From Chryseobacterium sp. 52 (lineage in GTDB: Bacteria > Bacteroidota > Bacteroidia > Flavobacteriales > Weeksellaceae): a stretch of 64,000 bases of DNA. Each line of letters begins with the position of its first letter. The stretch's first letter is position 1. The stretch covers positions 3,080,001 to 3,144,000 of the forward strand of contig NZ_PEEX01000001.1 of assembly GCF_002754245.1 (NCBI RefSeq), written 5' to 3'. Positions 7,468 to 15,866 of this stretch are shown in pieces. Below the pieces are notes generated by a model. That model saw nothing but the letters and a program-made list of their open reading frames with translations. It had not been told where the DNA came from and did no database searches. Position numbers and translations under genes: made by a program.

Positions 7468-7586
7468 TTTTAAGTATCTGATTTTTAAGTATTTAAAAAA
7501 CCTATTAAACGTTTGTTTAGAAATAATCTAAATTATTTATTCCCTGAAAAAATAAAATAATGAACTCCGGTTTTAATAAAAACAGG

Positions 7587-8633
7587 CTATGCATTATTCA
7601 GTTTTCTGTAAAATTCTAAAGATTTCAGAATGTTTTCCTGGCTGCACTGGTGGTCATACGTACATGAACCGATCCCTGTAAGCAATGAAAAATTGATTTT
7701 ACGGTCTGTATTCTTTTTATCATTGAGCAAAAGTGCGGTAATGCTTTCATCTGTAAAGTCATTTATATCAAGGTAAGGATAATATCTCTGAATGTTTTCA
7801 ATAACATCTGCTGCTTCCTTTTCGCTGATAAGATCTTCAAGATAAGCCAAGTGGGCTTCACAAATCATGCCCATGGCAACCGCTTCACCATGAAGGATAG
7901 GATTTCCCTGACTAAGACATAGACTTTCTACCGAATGGCCAATTGTATGCCCGAAATTCAGGGTTTTTCTGATGTTTTTTTCATGGAAGTCTTGATCTAC
8001 AACATCCTGCTTGATATCCATAGACGTCTGAATATGGGGAACTACTGTTTCCACATCCAGTTTGTGAATTTGTATCAGGCTGTCCCAATGCGCTTTGTCA
8101 GCAATGAGGCCATGCTTCAGCATTTCTGCAAAGCCACTGCGTAATTCTTTAAACGGAAGTGTTTCTAAAAATCCAGCATAAATAAAGATATGCTCAGGGA
8201 ATGCAAAAGTTCCCACCATATTTTTATAATGCATAAGATCTATTCCCGTTTTTCCTCCGATAGAAGCATCACACATCGACAAAAGGGTAGTAGGGATATT
8301 GATGAACGATATACCTCTCTTATAAGTAGATGAAATAAAACCGCCCATATCCGTGATCACACCACCACCAAGATTGATGACAAGAGCTTTTCTGTCTGCC
8401 TGCATCTCCGTGAGAATTTCCCAAAGATGGTTGGCCGTCTGGATGTTTTTCATTTCTTCACCGGCTTCAATCTCTAAAATTTCAAAGCCCAGGTCTGTTT
8501 CCATATTGCCCAAGAGAACGGGAAGACAATATTCATGGGTGTTTTCATCAACTAAAATAAAGATCTTACTGAAAGATTTTTCGTGCAGGAAGGTGTTTAA
8601 TTGAGAAAAATCATCGTTTAATATTGTTATCAT
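7587..8633 (-). CDS. aroB: 3-dehydroquinate synthase (shikimate pathway)
   Basis: Cyclises DAHP to 3-dehydroquinate using NAD+ and a divalent metal in the cytoplasm. The NAD-binding segment VINLGGGVITDMGGF is near residues 84-98, followed by NIPTTLLSMCDASIGGKTGID. The metal ligands are in GFAEMLKHG, NFGHTIGHSVE and LHGEAVAMGM. At 348 residues it is normal. The first ATG of the frame sits opposite the plus-strand pseudouridine synthase gene with about 100 bp between them. No other shikimate gene is adjacent. Confidence 0.96.
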   Translation of the reverse strand: MITILNDDFSQLNTFLHEKSFSKIFILVDENTHEYCLPVLLGNMETDLGFEILEIEAGEEMKNIQTANHLWEILTEMQADRKALVINLGGGVITDMGGFISSTYKRGISFINIPTTLLSMCDASIGGKTGIDLMHYKNMVGTFAFPEHIFIYAGFLETLPFKELRSGFAEMLKHGLIADKAHWDSLIQIHKLDVETVVPHIQTSMDIKQDVVDQDFHEKNIRKTLNFGHTIGHSVESLCLSQGNPILHGEAVAMGMICEAHLAYLEDLISEKEAADVIENIQRYYPYLDINDFTDESITALLLNDKKNTDRKINFSLLTGIGSCTYDHQCSQENILKSLEFYRKLNNA

Positions 8634-8712
8634 TATTGGGGTTTCTTTAAAATTAAAATAAAACTATTCTGCAAAGTTATGATTCTTAATTTTTAACTCG
8701 TAACTAAATTAC

Positions 8713-8720
8713 TATCTTTG
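8713..8720 (+). promoter_or_regulatory. -7 box TATCTTTG of the pseudouridine synthase gene
   Basis: TATCTTTG is a perfect TAnnTTTG match 14 bp before the start codon, so the transcript would have a very short leader. Confidence 0.6.
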
Positions 8721-8734
8721 CAGAAATTTTTAGA

Positions 8735-9916
8735 ATGAGCAGAGATAACAATAATTCAGAAAGACCCAAAAGACCAAGAATTTCAACAAGAAAAAATTCT
8801 GATGATTCTCGTGCTTCTAGATCTGGAAATTCTTCAGGATCAAAACCTTTTAAGAAACCTTTTCCTAAAGCTGGCGAAAGAAATTCTGACCATAAAGGCA
8901 GCAATTCAAAGTTTGAACAGAAACCTTTCAAAAGAAATGAAGAAAGTTCTAACAGCAGAGATGAAGAAAGCGGTGCAAAATCTGACAGATCTTTCATCAC
9001 CAATTCAAGTGAAGGTCGTGAGAGAAAAACTTTCGGAAAACCGGCTCCAAAAAGAGGTGGAAAGAATTTTGATACCAGAGACAAGTATGAAAGAGGCAGC
9101 CTGAAATATGGAAGAAGACCATCTAGTGGAGATGATAAAAATGAAGATAAGGCAAGATCTTTTGTACAGAAAAGAAGGTTAAACAAAATTGAAAAAGATG
9201 TTCATAAAGACACCATCCGTCTTAATAAGTATATCGCGAACTCAGGGATCTGCAGCAGAAGAGAAGCTGACGAACTGATTACCCAGGGACTGGTAGAAGT
9301 AAACGGAGTAGTGGTGAATGAAATGGGATATCAGGTTCAGAAGACCGATAAAGTAGTTTTTGATGGTCAGGGAATTACACCTGAAAAACCGGTATATGTA
9401 CTTTTAAATAAACCAAAAGGATATATTTCAACCACTAAAGATGACAAAGCCAGAAAAACCGTAATGGATCTGGTAGCCAATGCATCTCCATACCGTCTTT
9501 TCCCTGTTGGAAGACTTGACCGTTCTACAACCGGAGTTATTCTTTTAACGAATGACGGCCACATGACGAAAAAACTGACGCATCCTTCTTTTGATGCCAA
9601 AAAGATTTATCATGTGACACTGGATAAGAAACTGAGCCAGGAAGATATGAAACTGATTGTAGAAGGTATCCGTCTTGATGAAGGAATAGCCATTGTAGAT
9701 CAGATTTCATACATTGAAGGAAAACCTAAAAACGAAATCGGGATTGAAATTCATTCCGGATGGAACCGTGTAATCAGAAGAATTTTCCAAAGACTTGGAT
9801 ATGAAGTGGAAGCTTTAGACAGAGTGATGTTTGCAGGTCTTACGAAGAAGAATATCAAACGTGGACACTGGAGAATCCTAACAGATCTAGAAGTTAATAC
9901 TCTTAAAATGCTTTAA
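8735..9916 (+). CDS. 23S rRNA pseudouridine synthase, RluB/RsuA family, with basic disordered N-tail
   Basis: Isomerises a uridine in ribosomal RNA. Residues 1 to about 155 are low complexity, rich in S, N, K, R, D and E, and probably an RNA-binding disordered tail typical of Bacteroidota members. An S4 domain follows (IRLNKYIANSGICSRREADELI, about 161-182), then the synthase domain with catalytic Asp in GRLDRSTTGVILL near residue 263 and the late NRVIRRIFQRLGYEV motif. A long antisense reading frame over the repetitive N-tail is an artefact of base composition. A strong terminator follows at 9948-9985. Confidence 0.92.
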   Translation: MSRDNNNSERPKRPRISTRKNSDDSRASRSGNSSGSKPFKKPFPKAGERNSDHKGSNSKFEQKPFKRNEESSNSRDEESGAKSDRSFITNSSEGRERKTFGKPAPKRGGKNFDTRDKYERGSLKYGRRPSSGDDKNEDKARSFVQKRRLNKIEKDVHKDTIRLNKYIANSGICSRREADELITQGLVEVNGVVVNEMGYQVQKTDKVVFDGQGITPEKPVYVLLNKPKGYISTTKDDKARKTVMDLVANASPYRLFPVGRLDRSTTGVILLTNDGHMTKKLTHPSFDAKKIYHVTLDKKLSQEDMKLIVEGIRLDEGIAIVDQISYIEGKPKNEIGIEIHSGWNRVIRRIFQRLGYEVEALDRVMFAGLTKKNIKRGHWRILTDLEVNTLKML

Positions 9917-9947
9917 AAGCAAGTAATTTTAAGAAAGTTATAAGTAT

Positions 9948-9985
9948 AAAAAAGCCGCAGAAATTATATTTCTGCGGCTTTTTTT
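9948..9985 (+). terminator. Terminator of the pseudouridine synthase gene
   Basis: AAAAAGCCGCAGAAAT and ATTTCTGCGGCTTTTT arms with a T-run, about 30 bp past the stop. It could also act for the convergent amidase gene. Confidence 0.85.
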
Positions 9986-10045
9986 ATGTCTTGAGTTTTA
10001 AAAATAAAAGTTCTAATTGAAATCTCATTAAACAAAACCCGTAAA

Positions 10046-11608
10046 TTATTCCTTCAGAAACTGAGGAACCTTTCTTTGCGGATGGGCCTGTTCGAAAGTA
10101 TAAGCCATATTAATCAGTTTTCCTTCGCTCCACTTTTCAGCAGAAAATAAAATTCCGACAGGTAATCCGTCAATATAGCCCATTGTAAGGGTAAGGCTCG
10201 GGTATCCTGCGATGGCTGCAGCATCTGCACTTCCAAAAGAATAATGATCCCCGTTTTCTAAATCTGTTTTCCATGCTTCTGTAGTCGTAGGCGAAATAAT
10301 GGCATCCAGTTTATATTTTTTCATAGCGAGATCTATCCCTTTTTGGCGACTGCCTTCCTGAGCAATTTTCACTGCTTTTGCATAATTTTTATCTTTTGTG
10401 CCCTTGCTTTTAGCTGATAATTCTAAAAACTCCTGCCCGAAATATTTCAGTTCTTCCTGGTTGTCTTTATTGAAAGCTATTAATTCGTCTATGTTTTTTA
10501 TAGGGGCATTTTTACCAAGCGAAGTAAAATAATCGTTCAAACCATCTTTAAACTCATCAATCATCAGTTCCAGCGATTTTTCATGCACTTCTCCGGAAAG
10601 CAGATCATTTTCTATTTCTACGATAACAGCACCCTGGCTTTCCAAAACCTTTAAGGTCTCCAGGAAAAGCTCATCTACTTTTTTACTGCCTCCCTGCGTG
10701 ATTCCTTTTACATAGCCTAATCTTTTTCCTTTCAAGCCATTTACATTCAGAAACAGGGTATAATCTTTATGTAAAAATGGTGTATTACCGATGGTTTTTA
10801 CATCATTTTTATCTTCACCAACCATACTTCCGAGGCTTATGGCAATGTCTTTCACAGTTCTGGCCATGGGACCTGCGGTATCCTGTGAACTTGAAATAGG
10901 AATAATTCCCTGTCTGGAAATCAGTCCTACGGTAGGTTTCAATCCTACAACTCCATTGATGCTGGATGGGCAGACGATGGAGCCGTTGGTTTCCGTACCT
11001 ATAGCCACAATACCAAGATTGGCTGATATTGCTGCTCCTGAACCGGCACTGGAACCGCAGGTATTTCTGTCTAATTGATACGGATTTTTCGTAAGTCCGC
11101 CCAGACCGCTCCAGCCACTCGTAGATTTCATGCCCCGGAAATTGGCCCATTCACTGAGATTGGTTTTTCCAATAATTACGGCACCGGCTGCTCTTAATTT
11201 TTTAACGAGATAGCTGTCCTGTAAAGGAAAAGAATTCTTCAATGCCAAAGATCCTGCCGTATTTGGCATTTTATCATGAGTGTCTATATTGTCTTTCAGA
11301 AGAACAGGAATTCCGAATAGCTGTTGATTTTTAAAATTCACATTGATATGGTCTAAAGAATCTGCAATTTTAATTGCGTCCGGATTGATGGTAATGATGG
11401 AATTGAGTTGCGCTCCGTTTTTATCAACATCATTAATGCGTTTCAGATAGGCTTCTACAACCTCTTTTACTGAAACTTTATGATCTTTGTAAAGACTTTG
11501 AATCTTCTGAATGTCATATTCCAGATATTTAAATGGAGTATCTAATGTATTCTGAGCTTTTGGAAAAAAGGCAGTGAAAAATACAGCGAGTAAAATACTT
11601 TTTTTCAT
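10046..11608 (-). CDS. Secreted amidase-signature family hydrolase
   Basis: Hydrolyses an amide bond with the Ser-cisSer-Lys triad: Lys in VLLKDNIDTHD, the glycine/serine segment CGSSAGSGAAI, and ETNGSIVCPSS ahead of the oxyanion region. The ATG at 11608 opens a signal peptide (MKKSILLAVFFTAFFPKAQ), so the enzyme is exported; an in-frame TTG six codons upstream is a less likely start. At 520 residues it matches secreted peptide-amidase-like members and not GatA, since no GatB or GatC gene is nearby. The natural substrate cannot be read from sequence. Confidence 0.88.
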   Translation of the reverse strand: MKKSILLAVFFTAFFPKAQNTLDTPFKYLEYDIQKIQSLYKDHKVSVKEVVEAYLKRINDVDKNGAQLNSIITINPDAIKIADSLDHINVNFKNQQLFGIPVLLKDNIDTHDKMPNTAGSLALKNSFPLQDSYLVKKLRAAGAVIIGKTNLSEWANFRGMKSTSGWSGLGGLTKNPYQLDRNTCGSSAGSGAAISANLGIVAIGTETNGSIVCPSSINGVVGLKPTVGLISRQGIIPISSSQDTAGPMARTVKDIAISLGSMVGEDKNDVKTIGNTPFLHKDYTLFLNVNGLKGKRLGYVKGITQGGSKKVDELFLETLKVLESQGAVIVEIENDLLSGEVHEKSLELMIDEFKDGLNDYFTSLGKNAPIKNIDELIAFNKDNQEELKYFGQEFLELSAKSKGTKDKNYAKAVKIAQEGSRQKGIDLAMKKYKLDAIISPTTTEAWKTDLENGDHYSFGSADAAAIAGYPSLTLTMGYIDGLPVGILFSAEKWSEGKLINMAYTFEQAHPQRKVPQFLKE

Positions 11609-11722
11609 TGAAGGTGTTTCTTTCAAATATAGATAATTATCTTAAACAGCATAACATTAAAAAGCGATAAGTTTGATCCTGTTCAAACGTAAATCATTTC
11701 CAATATGAAAGTTATTGGGAAT

Positions 11723-11760
11723 AAAAAAAGACGTGGAAATGTTATTTTCACGTCTTTTTC
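11723..11760 (-). terminator. Terminator of pncA
   Basis: AAAAAGACGTG and CACGTCTTTTT arms around an AT-rich loop with T-run on the minus strand, 29 bp past the pncA stop. Confidence 0.85.
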
Positions 11761-11788
11761 TTATTTATTTAAAGATTATTATAAAATT

Positions 11789-12394
11789 TTATCCAAGAAC
11801 GGTAATTCCTTTCTGAAGCATTTCATAAATAGCATCTCTGCCATTTTCCGGTTTTACATTGACTGCTTTGGTTCCATTAAAATGCAGACATGTTATATAT
11901 CCGTTGGCTACAGCATCTGTACTGGTGAATTTCACACAATAATCCAATGCCAAACCTACAATTTCCACCAATTGAATATCATGGTATTTTAAAAAATCAT
12001 CCAGCCCTGTCTTCATAAAGTGATTATTGTCCTGAAAACCGCTGTAAGCATCAATTTCAGTATTTTTCCCTTTCTGGATAATATGGGTTACTTTATCTCT
12101 GTTCAGATCTTTATGGAATTCTGCTCCGAAAGTTCCCTGAACACAGTGATCCGGCCACATAAACTGCGGAACACCGTTTAGGATGATACTTTCACCTACT
12201 TTTCTGTTGTTATTGCTTGCAAAACTTTTATGATCAGCAGGATGCCAGTCTTGGGTAAGAACAATCTGGTCATATTCATTCTCTTCCATCAAAAGATTGA
12301 TATAGGGAATAACTTCGTTGGCTTCCGGAACTGCTAATGCGCCGCCTTCACAGAAATCATTCTGTACATCTACGATTATTAACGCTTTTTTCAT
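11789..12394 (-). CDS. pncA: Nicotinamidase/pyrazinamidase
   Basis: Deamidates nicotinamide to nicotinate for NAD salvage. The start is the ATG at 12394 (MKKALIIVDVQNDFCEGGALAV), because the 22 in-frame residues upstream have no family match and overlap the promoter. The catalytic Asp is in VDVQNDF, the metal-binding DWHPADHKSFA follows, the catalytic Lys is in IIQKGKN, and the nucleophile Cys is in VGLALDYCVKFT. Its 201 residues are typical. Its promoter is TTG-N18-TAATTTTG at 12440-12468. Confidence 0.95.
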   Translation of the reverse strand: MKKALIIVDVQNDFCEGGALAVPEANEVIPYINLLMEENEYDQIVLTQDWHPADHKSFASNNNRKVGESIILNGVPQFMWPDHCVQGTFGAEFHKDLNRDKVTHIIQKGKNTEIDAYSGFQDNNHFMKTGLDDFLKYHDIQLVEIVGLALDYCVKFTSTDAVANGYITCLHFNGTKAVNVKPENGRDAIYEMLQKGITVLG

Positions 12395-12439
12395 ATTTAG
12401 ATTTCTCGAATTTTGGATAAAATTACTCAAAAAATTGTC

Positions 12440-12468
12440 CAAAATTAAAATATCGGACAAATCGGCAA
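12440..12468 (-). promoter_or_regulatory. Promoter of pncA (TTG-N18-TAATTTTG)
   Basis: On the minus strand TAATTTTG (12440-12447) lies 18 bases after TTG (12466-12468), a good match to the Bacteroidota primary sigma promoter. It lies inside the extended frame, which supports the shorter pncA start. Confidence 0.6.
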
Positions 12469-12563
12469 TATAAAATTTCTGAAATAATAGAAGAGCCGGC
12501 TCAGAGACAAAATAAATTCTTTATTGTATTCCATTTCGGGCTATAAACCAAATATCAATAGCT

Positions 12564-12571
12564 TATCTTTG
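12564..12571 (+). promoter_or_regulatory. -7 box TATCTTTG of the DEAD-box helicase gene
   Basis: A perfect TAnnTTTG match 17 bp before the start codon; the -33 element is not obvious. Confidence 0.55.
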
Positions 12572-12588
12572 CACTAAATAAGTATTTT

Positions 12589-13731
12589 ATGTCATTTGAG
12601 TCTTTAGGATTATCACACAATATTATCCGTTCTGTTAACAAATTAGGGTATTTGAAACCATTTCCCATTCAGGAGCAGGCTGTGCCTGTTATTCTGCAGG
12701 GAAAAGATCTAATGGGGATTGCACAGACAGGTTCCGGGAAAACGGCTTGTTTTGTAATGCCTATTTTGGAGAAATTACAGAATTCAGAAGTTAAGAAAGA
12801 TCGTAATGTTCAGGTTTTAATATTGGTTCCTACTCGTGAATTGGCCATTCAGATTGATGAAGTGTTCAGAGCTTTTACTGAGAATCTGAAGCGTGAGATT
12901 CGTACAATGGCTGTTTATGGAGGTGTTTCTATCAATCCGCAGATGAAAGGAATGTTTGGGGTAGAAGTTCTTATTGCAACGCCTGGTCGTTTATTAGACT
13001 TAATAGATCATAATGCATTGAGTATTTCAGGTATCCAGCATTTAGTGGTTGATGAAGCCGATAAGATGTTTCAGTTAGGCTTCGGTGAAGAGATGAATAA
13101 GCTTTTCGCTCTGATGCCTGTTGCCAAACAAACAACTTTGTTTTCTGCGACTTTAAATGATAAAGTTTCTGAAATGAAGGAACGTTTATCTATTAATCCT
13201 ACCATTATTGAAATCAAAAAAGAAGAAGTTGAAATTGACAATATTGAACAATTGGCCTATCATGTTTCTCCTGAAGATAAAGGCCCTTTTTTACGGTATT
13301 TAATTAAAGAAAAGAAAGTTGAAAAAGCATTAATCTTTGTATCATCCACAAGAGCTGCAGATAACTTAGTGGAAAAGCTTAAAAAGAATAAAATAAAGGC
13401 TGTAGCCATTCACAGTCAGAAATCGCAGGGTGCCCGTAGAAATAATTTAGAAGAGTTTAAAGTAAATGGAGCTCAGTTTTTAGTTGCTACAGACTTAATT
13501 GGCCGTGGTATTCACATTGAGTCTTTACCTTGCGTGATCAATTATGAATTACCACGTTCTCCTTTGGATTACATTCACCGTATCGGTAGAACGGGGCGTG
13601 CCAATGAAAAAGGAACTGCCATTAATATTCTGACGGATGACGAATTGCAGCATTTCAGAGTGATTCAGAAGAAAATGGGTAAGAAAGTGACTTTACAAAG
13701 AACAGAAGGAATCGATTTGCATGGTTACTAA
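12589..13731 (+). CDS. DEAD-box ATP-dependent RNA helicase (core only)
   Basis: An RNA-remodelling helicase. The Q-motif region (GYLKPFPIQEQA) is followed by motif I AQTGSGKT near residue 46, PTRELAIQ, the DEAD motif in VVDEADKMF, SAT in LFSATL, and motif VI HRIGRTGRA. At 380 residues it has only the two RecA-like domains, without the basic C-terminal tail found in many RhlE-type proteins. Such proteins act in ribosome assembly or mRNA decay, often in the cold, but the target cannot be told here. A terminator follows at 13749-13788. Confidence 0.93.
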   Translation: MSFESLGLSHNIIRSVNKLGYLKPFPIQEQAVPVILQGKDLMGIAQTGSGKTACFVMPILEKLQNSEVKKDRNVQVLILVPTRELAIQIDEVFRAFTENLKREIRTMAVYGGVSINPQMKGMFGVEVLIATPGRLLDLIDHNALSISGIQHLVVDEADKMFQLGFGEEMNKLFALMPVAKQTTLFSATLNDKVSEMKERLSINPTIIEIKKEEVEIDNIEQLAYHVSPEDKGPFLRYLIKEKKVEKALIFVSSTRAADNLVEKLKKNKIKAVAIHSQKSQGARRNNLEEFKVNGAQFLVATDLIGRGIHIESLPCVINYELPRSPLDYIHRIGRTGRANEKGTAINILTDDELQHFRVIQKKMGKKVTLQRTEGIDLHGY

Positions 13732-13748
13732 TGCATCAAATTAAATAA

Positions 13749-13788
13749 TAAAGGCTTCAATTTTAATAGAATTGAGGCCTTTTTTTCT
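13749..13788 (+). terminator. Terminator of the helicase gene
   Basis: AAAGGCTTCAATTT and AATTGAGGCCTTT arms with a T-run, about 20 bp past the stop. Confidence 0.8.
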
Positions 13789-13902
13789 AATGCTTATTTT
13801 TTTATTGTCTTGTTGCTTTTCTTGTAGTAATTTTATAACCACATAAAAATTAAAAACTATGAAAGCTTTGATCTTTCATTAAACCAAACAAGATATGTAA
13901 AG

Positions 13903-14439
13903 ATGAACAACCTAGAGCAAAAGAAATTTCCTATCGGCCAGTTTCAGCAGCCAGAAAATATCTGTGATACCAAGCTGGATGAGCATATTAAGGTGATCAA
14001 AAATTTTCCCGGAAAGCTGAGAGATTTAATTGAGAGCTTTACCGATGAACAACTTGATACGCCTTACAGAGAAGGCGGCTGGACAGTACGGCAGCTTGTG
14101 AATCATATTGCCGACAGCCATATCAACAGCTTTATACGCTTCAAACTGGCGCTTACAGAAGATAATCCTGTCATTAAACCTTATGATGAAGCCAAATGGG
14201 CGGAGCTTCAGGACAGTCTTAACATGCCGGTAAAACCTGCAATGAGAATGATCAAAGGAACCCATCAGAGATGGACAGTTTTGCTTAATACCCTTACGAA
14301 CAAACAGTTTGAAAGAACTTTTCACCATCCTGAGCAGAATAAAAATTACGATCTAAGGAACTATCTTGCTTTTTATGTATGGCATTGTGATCATCATTTT
14401 GCCCATATTGAAAATCTCAAGAAAGAAAAAGGGTGGTAA
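13903..14439 (+). CDS. YfiT/BstA-family bacillithiol transferase (DinB superfamily)
   Basis: A 178-residue DinB-fold protein. The N-terminal block KKFPIGQFQQPE and the helix GGWTVRQLVNHIADSH with its metal-binding histidine (about residue 67) are typical of the YfiT/BstA group. The second metal site is HCDHHFAHI near residues 164-172. Family members conjugate bacillithiol to electrophiles such as antibiotics, a detoxification step in the cytoplasm. It is the first gene of a tightly packed run: the next gene starts inside its last codons and a YtxJ-like bacillithiol protein follows. An inverted repeat ATGAAAG/CTTTCAT at 13859-13879 lies just upstream. Confidence 0.85.
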   Translation: MNNLEQKKFPIGQFQQPENICDTKLDEHIKVIKNFPGKLRDLIESFTDEQLDTPYREGGWTVRQLVNHIADSHINSFIRFKLALTEDNPVIKPYDEAKWAELQDSLNMPVKPAMRMIKGTHQRWTVLLNTLTNKQFERTFHHPEQNKNYDLRNYLAFYVWHCDHHFAHIENLKKEKGW

Positions 14440-14894
14440 AAAAAAGTCTGCACACTCCATTGTATTTTGAGGAAATCATTCACAGAATTTCTCTGCTTGC
14501 TGAAAATGCTCCTCAAAGATGGGGGAAAATGAATGCTTCGCAGATGTTAAAGCACTGTGACCTTGTTCTTAAGGTCGCTTTAGGGAAAGTAGAACTTCCC
14601 GAGATTAACATGCTCTTTAAAACAATAGGAATGGCTACCAAAATAGAAATGCAGATTTTTAACAACGGAATTCCCCGAAACATGCCGACTTTTCAAAAAC
14701 TAATCGTTAATTTTGAGTGTGATTTTGATGAATCAAAAACCAATCTGCTAAATACGCTAAAGGGTTTCCGGACTGCATCTGAAAATAAAGATCTTCCGGA
14801 CCGCCACAGATTATTTGGAAAAATGACTGAAGAAGACTGGGGATTTTTAGAATACAAGCATCTTGATCATCATTTAAAACAATTTAATGTATGA
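14433..14894 (+). CDS. DUF1569 protein (DinB-like)
   Basis: 153 residues, starting at a GTG (14433) that overlaps the end of the transferase gene by 7 bases, which suggests translational coupling. The motifs RWGKMNASQMLKHCDLVLKVALGK and the C-terminal HRLFGKMTEEDWGFLEYKHLDHHLKQF are those of DUF1569, a group with a four-helix DinB-like fold and histidines that may hold a metal. No activity is established. Its place between a bacillithiol transferase and a YtxJ-like protein suggests a thiol-linked role; that is inference from context. Confidence 0.8.
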   Translation: MVKKSLHTPLYFEEIIHRISLLAENAPQRWGKMNASQMLKHCDLVLKVALGKVELPEINMLFKTIGMATKIEMQIFNNGIPRNMPTFQKLIVNFECDFDESKTNLLNTLKGFRTASENKDLPDRHRLFGKMTEEDWGFLEYKHLDHHLKQFNV

Positions 14895-15268
14895 GTTTTT
14901 TTGATAAAATATTCGGAGGAAAAGACAATAACCCTGAACGTAAATCTTTCTGGAAAAAAATAGAATCAGAGGAGGATCTGGCCAAAGCGCTAGAAAGCTC
15001 TTACCACCATAGAATTGCCATTTTCAAACATTCAACACGATGCTTTATCAGCAAAACGGTATTGAAAAATTTTGAACGGGAAATAGACAGTTTAGATGAT
15101 AAACTGGATTTATATTACCTGGATTTATTGGAACACAGACCTATTTCAAATAAAATATCTGAGGATCTTGGAATCAGGCATGAAAGTCCGCAATTGATTG
15201 TGATAGAGGATGGGAAGGTCATCAATAGTGCTTCACATGAAGATATATCTTTAAGCCAAATCGTATAA
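14891..15268 (+). CDS. ytxJ: YtxJ-like bacillithiol-system redox protein
   Basis: 125 residues with a thioredoxin-like fold. The single active-site cysteine sits in IFKHSTRCFISK (about residue 52), the monothiol version of the CxxC site that defines the YtxJ group. These proteins are proposed to remove bacillithiol from mixed disulfides, but direct evidence for that role is limited. The ATG overlaps the previous stop (ATGA). The TAA shares its last base with the ATG of the next gene. No signal peptide is present. Confidence 0.87.
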   Translation: MSFFDKIFGGKDNNPERKSFWKKIESEEDLAKALESSYHHRIAIFKHSTRCFISKTVLKNFEREIDSLDDKLDLYYLDLLEHRPISNKISEDLGIRHESPQLIVIEDGKVINSASHEDISLSQIV

Positions 15269-15864
15269 TGAAGAATATTAACACCTATTTAGCTAAAGTA
15301 TTAAATGTTCCCATCGAAAAAGTGAACATGTGCAGTTTACACTATGAAGTAAAGAAAATACCTAAAAATCAGTTTCTTTTACAGTATGGTGAAGTCTGCA
15401 GGCATATATTCTTTGTGGAAAAAGGACTGTTGAAGATGTATTCCATTGACAAAAACGGAAAGGAACACATTATTCAGTTTGCTCCTGAAAGTTGGCTGAT
15501 TTCAGACCGAAGCAGTCTTTATTTCAATGAAAAATCTATTTACTATATAGAAGCGGTGGAAGATACGGAAGTTCTGTTTCTTCATCCCGATTTCTTCAAC
15601 AAACTGGTAGAGCAGTTCCCGAACAGTATCGAAAGAAGTGATTTCTTACTGCAGAAGCATATCAGAAGTCTTCAGAACAGAATCAATTCTCTGCTGGGCG
15701 AAACAGCCGAAGAAAGGTATATGAAGTTCATCAAAATGTATCCGGACCTTCTTTTGAGGGTTCCACAGTGGATGATCGCTTCTTATCTTGGAATTACACC
15801 TGAAAGTTTGAGCCGTGTAAGAAAAGAACTGGCAAGAAAAAACTTCGTTCCGGATAATAAATAA
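15268..15864 (+). CDS. Crp/Fnr-family transcriptional regulator (1 of 4)
   Basis: 198 residues: a cAMP-binding-like beta-roll (KNQFLLQYGEVCRHIFFVEKGLLKMYSIDKNG, about 30-61), a dimer helix and a C-terminal winged helix (MIASYLGITPESLSRVRKEL). It lacks the N-terminal cysteine cluster of FNR, so it is not an iron-sulfur oxygen sensor of that type; the ligand is unknown. It is the last gene of the bacillithiol-type run and shares one base with ytxJ, so it is co-transcribed and may report on thiol or electrophile stress. It converges with the MocR gene, with only 2 bp between stops. Confidence 0.9.
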   Translation: MKNINTYLAKVLNVPIEKVNMCSLHYEVKKIPKNQFLLQYGEVCRHIFFVEKGLLKMYSIDKNGKEHIIQFAPESWLISDRSSLYFNEKSIYYIEAVEDTEVLFLHPDFFNKLVEQFPNSIERSDFLLQKHIRSLQNRINSLLGETAEERYMKFIKMYPDLLLRVPQWMIASYLGITPESLSRVRKELARKNFVPDNK

Positions 15865-15866
15865 TA

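Noticed and set aside
8704..9186. 160-codon minus-strand reading frame over the pseudouridine synthase N-tail
   Set aside because: It is antisense to a low-complexity S/K/N/E-rich coding region and its L/S/F-rich composition follows from that. No family likeness.
12395..12460. 22-codon N-terminal extension of pncA
   Set aside because: It overlaps the TTG-N18-TAATTTTG promoter and has no family match.
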